From assembly GCA_902806395.1 (NCBI GenBank), contig CADCWH010000137.1, positions 1-5,333 of the forward strand: a DNA stretch of 5,333 nucleotides, given 5' to 3'. Made by a program: the position numbers and the translations under genes. Source of the DNA: an uncultured Thermomicrobiales bacterium (GTDB taxonomy: Bacteria; Chloroflexota; Chloroflexia; Thermomicrobiales; UBA6265). The notes below the pieces were generated by a model. It did not search any database. It was not told the origin of the DNA and saw nothing but the letters and a program-made list of their open reading frames with translations. Positions 1 to 5,236 of this stretch are shown here, piece by piece; positions within the stretch are counted from its first letter, which is position 1, and each line of letters starts with the position of its first letter.

Positions 1-65
1 AATCGTTGCGGTTGGACGGGGTGTCGCAGACTCGCGTGACCTGGGAAAGCCCCGACCCATGCACA

Positions 66-82
66 CCCGGCGGAGCGCCGGG
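66..82. terminator. GC-rich hairpin, possible weak terminator
   Basis: CCCGGC (66-71) pairs perfectly with GCCGGG (77-82) around a five-base loop, giving a 6-bp all-GC stem. It lies about 145 bases past the stop of the phosphatase gene. Neither strand has a U-tract after it, so it is not a classical intrinsic terminator. It could be a transcript-end structure or a chance GC stem. Confidence 0.2.
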
Positions 83-206
83 AAGTCAACACCACGGTGG
101 CGCCCCGGTCCTGACCCGGATCTCGAGCGGGTAAGGAGCGCGAGTGCTACGGCCTCGCCCGGACCCCAGCGACCGTGCAGACCAGGACATTGACCGTCGC
201 TGTACT

Positions 207-220
207 ATCACCCGGGTGAT
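207..220. promoter_or_regulatory. 14-base perfect palindrome ATCACCCGGGTGAT
   Basis: Bases 207-220 read the same on both strands, and the palindrome ends six bases from the stop codon of the phosphatase gene (227-229). As RNA it can form a 5-bp stem with a CCGG loop. As DNA it has the form of a dimeric repressor operator. No U-tract follows on the minus strand. One perfect 14-mer palindrome in about 5 kb is not far from chance in GC-rich DNA, so a function is only possible. Confidence 0.2.
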
Positions 221-226
221 CGTCTG

Positions 227-1558
227 CTAGGTCGCTGGATCATCGTCGGTCGCGCTCGACGTACCGCTCGGCCGCACTGGTGCGGTTGTCTCCGACACGG
301 TGCCCGACCAGCCAGAGGATCGTCGGAGGTCGAAACGGTGGCTCCCCCGGTCACCCCAGGCGACCAGGGTCAGGACAATCGCGCCCCAGAGGTAGCCGCC
401 GAGGACATCCGATGGCCAGTGCGCGCCCGTGTAGACCCGGCCGAAGCCGACGACGAGGAGAATCGTGATGGCAGGAATCTGCACGATCCTGCGTCGGCGT
501 GGCCCGACCAGCATGGGCGCCAGGTACGCGATGCCGCCGTAGAGGAGCATGGCACCCATCGCGTGGCCGCTCGGGAATCCTGATCCGCTGGCCCGCTCCG
601 TCACCCGTACCAGTTCGTCATCTGGCCGCGGGCTGTCGAAGACCGACTTCAGGAGTGGGTTCAGGGCGCGGAGGAGCGCCGCGAGGACGAGGATGGCGGC
701 GGCTCTCGGACGCCGAGCGAACGCGAAAACCGCCGCGGCCACCAGGGCGGCCAGCGCGAGCGCCGGGACGGTGCCGATCCCGTCCGCGAACGCCGCCACG
801 GTCCCTGCCGGAGGATCAGGAGCCCGCTGGATCCACCGGGCGAGCGCGACATCACCAAACAGCACCCGCTCACCGGCAGCCGCGGCCGACAGCAGCAGGG
901 TCACGAGTACCAGCAGCGTCGTGACCCGCGGACTCGGGTCGACGTGGACCGCACGACCATCTCGACCCACGGGAGTCGGTGGGGAAGTGGATGCCGCCCG
1001 TCCAGCGGCGGACCCCACGACACCGCCGAGCGCTGCCGCACCAAGGACCATGACCAGCAGGACATCGAGGTAGAGCAGCGTCGCCACCGTGGCACTCCGG
1101 AAGCGAGGTGAGGGCGCCGGCTCAGGAGCCCCCTCCTCGCCCGGAATCGGTGGAAGATCGAGGCTAGGCACGTCCGAGGGATTCGGCTCGGCCATGACGC
1201 CGATCTCGATCGCGACGCTTCGGAAGTCGGCGCTCTCGCGCAGCGGTCCACTGGCCAGTGCCACCAAGATGAGCAGCGTTCCCGCACCGACTAGCCAGCC
1301 ATGGAGGAGGCCATGCGAGGGGCGATCCGCCACGGCCACCTTGGCCGCCATCCAGCCGCCCATGGCAAAGGCGAGGAGCGCGCTCGTGCCGCCCCAAATC
1401 GTCGCCGCCATCCCGATCACGGTGCGGCCGGTCCCCGACGGTAATACCGTCATGCCAACGGCGGCACCGAACGCGCCAAACATCACCAGCGCGACGACGG
1501 TCACCACGATCCCCGCCACGACCGCGCCCAACTGGGGGGACGCCCATCGGGTGGTCAT
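227..1558 (-). CDS. PAP2-superfamily membrane phosphatase with extra N-terminal transmembrane module
   Basis: This is a 443-residue polytopic membrane protein. Residues about 210-402 form a PAP2 (type 2 phosphatidic acid phosphatase) domain with the family's three motifs: KX6RP (K304, R311, P312), PSGH (329-332) and RX5HX3D (R374, H380, D384). In the third motif the usual Ser before Arg is Gly373. In this family the His residues carry out phosphoryl transfer at the outer membrane face. Likely substrates are undecaprenyl pyrophosphate or phosphatidic acid type lipids, but the exact one cannot be read from sequence. Before it, residues 1-188 carry about four hydrophobic segments (near 9-35, 48-72, 82-102, 157-187) and a Pro/Glu-rich loop (about 122-152). 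The C-terminal tail (403-443) is polar and low-complexity. I chose the ATG at 1558 because it overlaps the upstream stop as ATGA. An in-frame GTG at 1576 would add six residues. The gene is probably translationally coupled to its upstream neighbour. Confidence 0.88.
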   Translation of the reverse strand: MTTRWASPQLGAVVAGIVVTVVALVMFGAFGAAVGMTVLPSGTGRTVIGMAATIWGGTSALLAFAMGGWMAAKVAVADRPSHGLLHGWLVGAGTLLILVALASGPLRESADFRSVAIEIGVMAEPNPSDVPSLDLPPIPGEEGAPEPAPSPRFRSATVATLLYLDVLLVMVLGAAALGGVVGSAAGRAASTSPPTPVGRDGRAVHVDPSPRVTTLLVLVTLLLSAAAAGERVLFGDVALARWIQRAPDPPAGTVAAFADGIGTVPALALAALVAAAVFAFARRPRAAAILVLAALLRALNPLLKSVFDSPRPDDELVRVTERASGSGFPSGHAMGAMLLYGGIAYLAPMLVGPRRRRIVQIPAITILLVVGFGRVYTGAHWPSDVLGGYLWGAIVLTLVAWGDRGSHRFDLRRSSGWSGTVSETTAPVRPSGTSSATDDDPAT

Positions 1559-2481
1559 TTCAGCTGCACGATCCACTCGGCGATGATCACCGGCTTGCCG
1601 GCGAGCTCGGCGAGTCGCTCGTCGTCCAGGGTGATCCCCAGCTCGGCCTCCAGCGCCGTGCGGTCGAACGGACGCACCTCGCCCCGGACGTAGGCGCTCG
1701 ACTCGTCGAACAGGCCGGGGCGGGGGGAAGGGCTAATGACCAGTATTCCGACATCGCGGACCCAGAAGGCGTAGGGGCCGAAGACGTGTTCGACCTCGCC
1801 GCTGATCACCACGCTCTGGCCCAGGTACCGCTCGGGGTCGCGCCGGAGCTCCATGATCGTCACCCCATCGTCGTAGCCGGCCGACGCGCCCATCTCGGGG
1901 TCACCTTGACGGAGTGGGACGTGGGGATTCAACGTGATGGACTCCGCCACCAGTACCGAGCGGCGATCGTAGATGACTAGTGCGGCCTCATCCAGATCAG
2001 CCCCAGTCTCCGTCTCGAGGGCGGCGATGTCGAAGGGGCGGACAACCCCAGTCACCTGGGCCACAGCTCCGACTGCGATCAGTGATGTCGGCTGCTCGAG
2101 CAAGCTGACGAGCTCGGAAGCACCGACCACCAGGAGCCTGTCCCCGACAACGAACTTGTCGTTGCCGATCAGCATCGTCCGGGGGTCGATCACCTCGTCC
2201 ACGCGGGCGCTGATTGTCACGGCGGCACCCCACATCGGTTCCGGATGGTCGACCACCTCGCTGAGGGTCACCCCAAACTCGGGACCGGCCGACTGGTCTT
2301 CGTCGAAGACTCCCTGAAAGACCCCGCGCAGGGTGGGGAAGAGGGCGACGGTGAGAACGACCAGCAATACGACCTCGCCAAAGATGCCCAGTAACGCCCA
2401 GTCGCGGGCGGGCAGCTGTCCGCGCGCCGCCCGTGTCCTGGCCGCATCCCCACCGATACCCAACCGCACCAGCATTCCCAT
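1555..2481 (-). CDS. Single-pass membrane protein with two tandem OB-fold-like repeats
   Basis: This 308-residue protein is not one I can name. A short basic N-terminus (residues 1-27) is followed by one hydrophobic segment (about 28-49). The rest is probably exported by the positive-inside rule. The soluble part is an internal duplication: repeat 1 (about 71-184) and repeat 2 (about 207-308). Each opens with a pattern like VT-(L/I)-x-E-(L/V)-x-x-(D/H)-P, followed by alternating hydrophobic residues suggestive of a small beta-barrel. Each then has a VRPFD signature (147-151 and 269-273), followed by ALExExG, an LDxxxL stretch and a closing V-x-x-AE-x-I strand. The pattern suggests OB-fold-like domains, but the fold is inferred. 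The ATG at 2481 has an AGAGG ribosome site six bases upstream; a second ATG lies two codons in. The stop overlaps the phosphatase start by four bases, pointing to joint function at the envelope. Confidence 0.82.
   Translation of the reverse strand: MGMLVRLGIGGDAARTRAARGQLPARDWALLGIFGEVVLLVVLTVALFPTLRGVFQGVFDEDQSAGPEFGVTLSEVVDHPEPMWGAAVTISARVDEVIDPRTMLIGNDKFVVGDRLLVVGASELVSLLEQPTSLIAVGAVAQVTGVVRPFDIAALETETGADLDEAALVIYDRRSVLVAESITLNPHVPLRQGDPEMGASAGYDDGVTIMELRRDPERYLGQSVVISGEVEHVFGPYAFWVRDVGILVISPSPRPGLFDESSAYVRGEVRPFDRTALEAELGITLDDERLAELAGKPVIIAEWIVQLK
1558..1863 (-). repeat. Internal protein repeat 2 (OB-like)
   Basis: This is the second copy of the duplicated domain, residues about 207-308. 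It has the pattern DPERYLGQSVVISGEVEHV (215-233), typical of small beta-barrel domains that begin with a line such as 'x-P-x-x-Y-x-G-x-x-V'. The VRPFD signature (269-273) and the C-terminal AEWI strand match copy 1 in order. The repeat runs to the end of the protein. Confidence 0.6.
1930..2271 (-). repeat. Internal protein repeat 1 (OB-like)
   Basis: This is the first copy of the duplicated soluble domain, residues about 71-184 of the protein encoded at 1555-2481. It is longer than copy 2, with extra residues (about 96-135) between the first strands and the VRPFD signature. Only scattered nucleotide identity remains with copy 2, so the duplication is old. Confidence 0.6.
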
Positions 2482-2487
2482 GGCGGA

Positions 2488-2492
2488 CCTCT
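2488..2492 (-). promoter_or_regulatory. Ribosome binding site for the tandem-repeat protein
   Basis: On the minus strand AGAGG lies six bases before the ATG at 2481. This supports that start over the second ATG two codons downstream. Confidence 0.5.
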
Positions 2493-2698
2493 AGCCCCTG
2501 ACAGTCACCCTACCGGCCCTCAGAACAGATGGCTGCTCCGCCCGGTTAGCCCGCCGACTGGTCACGATGGGTGGTCTCTCGTCATCACCATGCTATGGGA
2601 GCCGTGTGCACGGGTGATCGGGATGTCGCCCAACGTCAGTGTCACTCCAGGTCCAGCCACAGGCCCACCGCCAACCTATCACACCGATATGTCGATCC

Positions 2699-2748
2699 CG
2701 TGAGCAGTGGTGAACGAATGGGTGACGATCAGTGAAATTCGGTGAACG
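2699..2748 (-). promoter_or_regulatory. Phased direct-repeat array, candidate response-regulator binding site
   Basis: GTGA occurs on the plus strand at 2700, 2710, 2722, 2732 and 2742, with steps of 10, 12, 10 and 10 bases. Read on the transcribed (minus) strand, the units are GTTCACC, TTTCACT, CGTCACC, GTTCACC and GCTCACG. The two GTTCACC copies are exact. OmpR-family regulators bind head-to-tail direct repeats at about one helical turn. The GTTCACC core resembles the PhoP PHO-box unit known from Streptomyces, where units are 11 bases. The array lies between an OmpR-type regulator gene and the start of the next transcription unit, which fits an activator or autoregulatory site. Binding by the neighbouring regulator is inference. 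Confidence 0.5.
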
Positions 2749-2753
2749 GAACG

Positions 2754-2771
2754 CCCGATGGCCCATTCGGG
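2754..2771 (-). terminator. Hairpin downstream of the response regulator, possible terminator
   Basis: CCCG (2754-2757) pairs with CGGG (2768-2771). After a one-base bulge the stem continues as ATG with CAT around a GCC loop, seven pairs in all. On the minus strand the bases after it are only moderately T-containing (CGTTCCGTTC), so termination would be weak or partial. It lies directly upstream of the phased repeats. Confidence 0.25.
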
Positions 2772-2782
2772 ACGATCGCTGA

Positions 2783-2796
2783 CCTCAGGCATGAGG
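2783..2796 (-). terminator. Small hairpin just after the regulator stop
   Basis: CCTCA (2783-2787) pairs with TGAGG (2792-2796) around a four-base loop, about a dozen bases past the stop codon (2808-2810). It has five pairs and no U-tract, so at best it is a weak termination or 3'-end stabilising element. Confidence 0.2.
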
Positions 2797-2807
2797 ACGG
2801 GCTCGCT

Positions 2808-3500
2808 CTAACCCGACGCGGCCATGGAGTAGCCGATCCCCCATTCGGTGCGGATGTAGCGGGGGCGCTCGGCATCATCGCCCAGCTTCTGGCGCAGGCG
2901 TCGCACGAAGACCTTTAGGTAACCGGGGTCGCCGGCCCATTCTGAGCCCCAGACCCGTTCCAGTAGGACGTGATGGGCCAGGACGGTGCCGGCGTGGCGG
3001 GCCAACTCCTCCAGGAGCCGGTACTCGGTCGAGGTGAGGCGAACCACCTCGCCGGCGACACGGACCTCGCGGGCCTCGAAGTCGATGCTCAGGTCACCAC
3101 TCGTAAAGCCGCCACCGGCAGGGGCCGGCGAGTTTCCCGCCCGGCGCATGAGCGCCCGGAGACGGGCAAGCAGCTCGAGGTGGTCGAAAGGTTTCGATAA
3201 GTAGTCGTCGGCCCCGAGGTCGAAGGCCCGGATCTTGTCGATCGTTGCGTCGCGGACGGTGAGCATCAGGATCGGCACCTGGGATGTCTCTCGGATCCGC
3301 CGAAGGACTTCGAAGCCGTTCGGCGGCGGCATGGCAATGTCGAGGATCACCAAGTCGACCGGCTCCTCAGCAAATCGCCGCAGTGCCTCCTCGCCATCGG
3401 CGGCCATGACCACCTGGCAGCCCGGCCAGGTCATCCGCACCCCGAACGCGACGACCTGGGCGACTTCCGACGCATCCTCGGCGATCAGCACCCGCAGCAT
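2808..3500 (-). CDS. OmpR-family two-component response regulator (receiver + winged helix)
   Basis: This is a 230-residue DNA-binding response regulator, the usual length for the OmpR/PhoB class. The receiver domain (about 2-118) has the acidic pair E8-D9, phospho-acceptor D54 in a LDIAMP context, switch residues T81 and Y100, and the conserved K103-P104. A short linker (about 121-131) leads to the winged-helix effector domain (about 132-227), with LTSTEYRLLEEL (155-166), the recognition helix near 192-207 and the wing ending RTEWGIGY (217-224). The TE-x-GIGY ending is reminiscent of KdpE-like regulators, but I do not assign that name. An upstream in-frame start would add 26 residues that precede the receiver and lie inside the kinase gene. 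The ATG at 3500 is preferred because MLRVLIAED is the canonical receiver start and a strong ribosome site precedes it. It shares one base with the kinase stop, so the pair is co-translated. The phased repeats just downstream are a likely target. Confidence 0.95.
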   Translation of the reverse strand: MLRVLIAEDASEVAQVVAFGVRMTWPGCQVVMAADGEEALRRFAEEPVDLVILDIAMPPPNGFEVLRRIRETSQVPILMLTVRDATIDKIRAFDLGADDYLSKPFDHLELLARLRALMRRAGNSPAPAGGGFTSGDLSIDFEAREVRVAGEVVRLTSTEYRLLEELARHAGTVLAHHVLLERVWGSEWAGDPGYLKVFVRRLRQKLGDDAERPRYIRTEWGIGYSMAASG

Positions 3501-4789
3501 CAGGCGCCCCTTTCCTCCGGTCGGCGGGGTAGAGCCACGGTCAAGACGGTGCCTCCGCCCGGCCGCTGAGTGGCCCATACGCGCCCCCGGTGCAGTTCGA
3601 TCAAGCCTCGCGCGATCGCGAGGCCAAGCCCGGAGTTGCCCGTCGCCGGATCGAGTCGGTGGAATCGTTCGAAGACCGCCTCCAACTCGGCAGGCGGGAT
3701 GCCGGGACCGTCGTCGCTCACCGACAATCGAACCTCCTCGGCGTGAGCGCCGCCGGAGATGGAGATCCGAGAGCCAGCGGGGGTGTGCTCATGGGCATTG
3801 GCGAGCAGGTTGACCATGACTTGTCCTAGCCGCCGACCATCGCCATCGGCCGGGAGCGGTTCCGGCAGGTCGACTTCCAAGGTCTGCCCCTTGTCGCTGA
3901 TCAGTGGGTGAATCGTGCCCATCGCGTCGGAGACCACGTCCCGCAGGTCGAGCGGTACGGGGTCGATGGACATCGTCCCGGATTCGAACTGGTTGTAGGT
4001 GAGCAGATCGTCGATCAGGACGCCCAGTCGCTCGGCGCTGCGCCGGGCGCTGCCGAGCAGGGCGAGTTCGTCGGCCCTGAGCCGCTCTGCCGCGGCCATC
4101 TCCAACATTCCGAGGCCGGCGCGAACCGCGGTCAGTGGGGTACGGAGGTCGTGGGAAACCGAGGCGACGAATTCTGTGCGGAGTTGGTCGAGTTGCTCGA
4201 GTCGGGTCGCTTCGTCGCGACCCACCCGTGCGGATTCCTCCTGAGCGACCATCCGCTGCATGAGCAACGCCGTTCCACCCCCGACCATGGCCAGCACGAC
4301 CATTCGAGCCGCCAACTGCCGGATCGAGCCCGGCGAGGGGCTCCACTGCGGCAGCGTCGGAGCAATGAGCACGATCAGGGTGATGACGACCGCTGTGTAG
4401 ACGAGCGTCGGCCGGAGGGGCCAGCAGACCGCGGCGGTGACGACGGCGATGTAGAAGGAGACGAACAGCGGGCCGCCAGGCTCGGCATCCAGGAAATAGA
4501 GGGTCCCGGCGACCGGCAAATCCGCGAGCGGGACCCAACCGAACGCATGCAGTTGGGGCACCTGGTTACGCACCACGGTGATCAGCAAGTTGTAGGCGCC
4601 AAAGGCGAGGACGAGCACCCAGATCTGGTGATCCCCTCTTCCCACCGTCGGCCAGGTCAGGGTGATCAGGAGCATGGTGCCCAAGACCACCCAGCGCAAC
4701 CGGTGGAGCGCCCGCGCGAGCGGGTGGTCGAACTGGAGTCGACTCAGGAGGGTGACAACATAGTGTGGTTCGGTTGCTGGGAGGCGCAT
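3500..4789 (-). CDS. Membrane-integral sensor histidine kinase
   Basis: This 429-residue kinase is counted from the ATG at 4789. About six hydrophobic segments (near 33-47, 55-74, 84-101, 107-124, 127-144, 157-176) fill the N-terminal half with only short loops. There is no sizeable extracellular domain and no recognisable PAS or HAMP, so sensing is probably within the membrane. A short charged linker, probably coiled coil (about 177-203), leads to the HisKA dimerisation helix with H213 in SHDLRTP. The HATPase domain follows: N box (N327, N331), G1 box DDGPGI (359-364), F box (F373, F376) and G2 box GLGL (387-390). All residues needed for autophosphorylation are present. The gene precedes its regulator, and its stop shares one base with the regulator start. 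The frame stays open upstream to a TTG at 4861, which would add 24 Arg/Trp/Pro-rich residues after a weak GGTGG site. I prefer the ATG but the start is uncertain. Confidence 0.92.
   Translation of the reverse strand: MRLPATEPHYVVTLLSRLQFDHPLARALHRLRWVVLGTMLLITLTWPTVGRGDHQIWVLVLAFGAYNLLITVVRNQVPQLHAFGWVPLADLPVAGTLYFLDAEPGGPLFVSFYIAVVTAAVCWPLRPTLVYTAVVITLIVLIAPTLPQWSPSPGSIRQLAARMVVLAMVGGGTALLMQRMVAQEESARVGRDEATRLEQLDQLRTEFVASVSHDLRTPLTAVRAGLGMLEMAAAERLRADELALLGSARRSAERLGVLIDDLLTYNQFESGTMSIDPVPLDLRDVVSDAMGTIHPLISDKGQTLEVDLPEPLPADGDGRRLGQVMVNLLANAHEHTPAGSRISISGGAHAEEVRLSVSDDGPGIPPAELEAVFERFHRLDPATGNSGLGLAIARGLIELHRGRVWATQRPGGGTVLTVALPRRPEERGA
3507..3518 (-). promoter_or_regulatory. Ribosome binding site deciding the regulator start
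   Basis: On the minus strand GGAGGAAAGGGG lies inside the last codons of the kinase gene, with the GGGG end six bases before the ATG at 3500. This supports the internal start of the regulator and its coupling to kinase translation. Confidence 0.6.
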
Positions 4790-4981
4790 ACCGTCCGTTG
4801 CCTCACTTCGCCTCGGACGCCATACCGGTCGCCAAGGGATCCACCGGCGCGGCCTCAGCAAATGGCCACCAATCGGAGGAGACGAGCGCTGTCGGATCAG
4901 TCAGGGCCGGACGCGTCAGGATCGGTCCCATCTTAGCAGGCCGTGCGACTCGCCCGCGCTGCGGCAGATGACGCGGTTCGA

Positions 4982-5018
4982 CTCGCTCCCCTCCCCATCA
5001 TTAGCGGTGAGGAGCGAG
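4982..5018. repeat. Inverted repeat in the kinase leader
   Basis: CTCGCTCC (4982-4989) and GGAGCGAG (5011-5018) are perfect complements around 21 bases. A few further pairs inside (C4991-G5009, C4993-G5007, C4994-G5006) would lengthen the stem imperfectly. It lies about 195-230 bases upstream of the kinase ATG. It could be a stem in the 5' leader RNA, an operator or a terminator without a U-tract. The sequence alone does not separate these. Confidence 0.35.
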
Positions 5019-5138
5019 GCGGCCAGCGACCGTCCCGCTGGTAGGTATTGAGGACGTGCGGCTGACGGACCGTGATTCGTGGGCCGGATCGATACATCCG
5101 CTCGACGGCAAGACCCTGGGCCCTCTCGGTCACGCGCC

Positions 5139-5172
5139 AGCTCGGACGAGCTTATTCTGGTGGGTCGACCCA
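5139..5172. promoter_or_regulatory. Pair of adjacent dyads upstream of the kinase operon
   Basis: AGCTCG and CGAGCT form a 6-bp dyad around GA (5139-5152). Eight bases further is the perfect 12-base palindrome TGGGTCGACCCA (5161-5172). Between them lies the A/T-rich stretch CTTATTCTGG. Two dyads flanking an A/T-rich patch could mark a regulated promoter. Each dyad on its own is within chance expectation for GC-rich DNA. Confidence 0.25.
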
Positions 5173-5210
5173 TGGCGATCCCAAAGTGCGCATAACACCG
5201 GCTGAACCCC

Positions 5211-5236
5211 GAGTGAGGCGGCTTGCCCTGTCACTC
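5211..5236 (-). terminator. Hairpin overlapping the stop of the right-edge gene, possible terminator
   Basis: GAGTGA (5211-5216) pairs perfectly with TCACTC (5231-5236). An inner GGC/GCC (5217-5219 with 5225-5227) adds three pairs across a three-base bulge. The stem begins within the stop codon of the partial gene (5235-5237). On the minus strand it is followed by GGGGTTC rather than a U-run, so termination strength is doubtful. Confidence 0.35.

Larger units (their letters stand above)
1..226. other. Left-edge region with no convincing gene
   Basis: This stretch lies downstream of the phosphatase gene stop. Two plus-strand frames stay open from the left edge (to about base 192 and to about base 134). 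Their translations are rich in Arg, Pro, Ser and Gly and show no recognisable motif, so I do not call them genes, although a short C-terminal fragment of a plus-strand gene cannot be excluded. The region holds a GC hairpin (66-82), a weaker 5-bp stem (114-118 with 128-132) and a perfect palindrome (207-220). I see no tRNA and no clear sigma-70 promoter. Confidence 0.5.
2482..2807. other. 326-base intergenic region between regulator and membrane-protein genes
   Basis: This gap contains no plausible gene. From the regulator stop it holds two small hairpins (2783-2796 and 2754-2771), the phased GTGA repeat block (2699-2748) and about 205 bases of leader to the next start. GTGA or TCAC also occurs at 2505, 2562, 2585, 2614, 2642 and 2679. 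Together with the block that makes eleven copies, several times more than expected by chance. An ATCACC/GGTGAT pair faces inward at 2584-2589 and 2613-2618, and CCGTG/CACGG at 2602-2613 is another short dyad. A weak extended -10 candidate on the minus strand (TGTGATAGG, about 2683-2675) lies just past the repeats, with no good -35. Confidence 0.5.
4790..5234. other. Leader and intergenic region upstream of the kinase gene
   Basis: About 445 bases separate the partial gene at the right edge from the kinase start. A minus-strand frame of 85 codons (4916-5173) is open here, but its Arg/Ser/Pro-rich translation and lack of motif do not look like a protein. The region holds an 8-bp inverted repeat (4982-5018), two short dyads (5139-5152, 5161-5172) and a hairpin at the end of the upstream gene (5211-5236). 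The kinase operon promoter should be here, but I find no convincing -35/-10 pair. An AGAATAA stretch on the minus strand (about 5158-5152) is the most A/T-rich candidate -10, with no correctly spaced -35. Confidence 0.5.

Noticed and set aside
1..192. Plus-strand frames open from the left edge
   Set aside because: Arg/Pro/Ser- or Gly-rich translations without recognisable pattern. They could be the tail of a gene, but nothing supports it.
1089..1586. Plus-strand frame of 165 codons opposite the N-terminal part of the phosphatase gene
   Set aside because: It mirrors the codons of a well-supported membrane protein on the other strand and shows no independent motif.
213..2620. Shared 10-mer CGGGTGATCG at 213-222 and 2611-2620
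   Set aside because: Several exact 10-mer repeats are expected by chance in a window of this length, so this match alone carries no weight.
3501..3578. Longer form of the response regulator starting 26 codons upstream
   Set aside because: The extra residues lie inside the kinase gene, precede the canonical receiver start, and ignore the strong ribosome site placed correctly for the ATG at 3500.
3908..4936. Long plus-strand frame of 342 codons opposite the kinase gene
   Set aside because: It is antisense to a kinase gene with all catalytic boxes intact. Its translation is rich in Arg, Asp, Gly and Glu with no domain, a typical high-GC shadow.
4972..4990. GGTTCGACTC resembling a tRNA T-loop
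   Set aside because: The flanking bases do not form the required five-pair T stem, and no acceptor or anticodon arm can be built around it on either strand.
4916..5173. 85-codon minus-strand frame upstream of the kinase
   Set aside because: Arg/Ser/Pro-rich translation with no motif and no clear ribosome site, and the region carries dyads typical of non-coding leader. Open frames this long are common by chance in GC-rich DNA.
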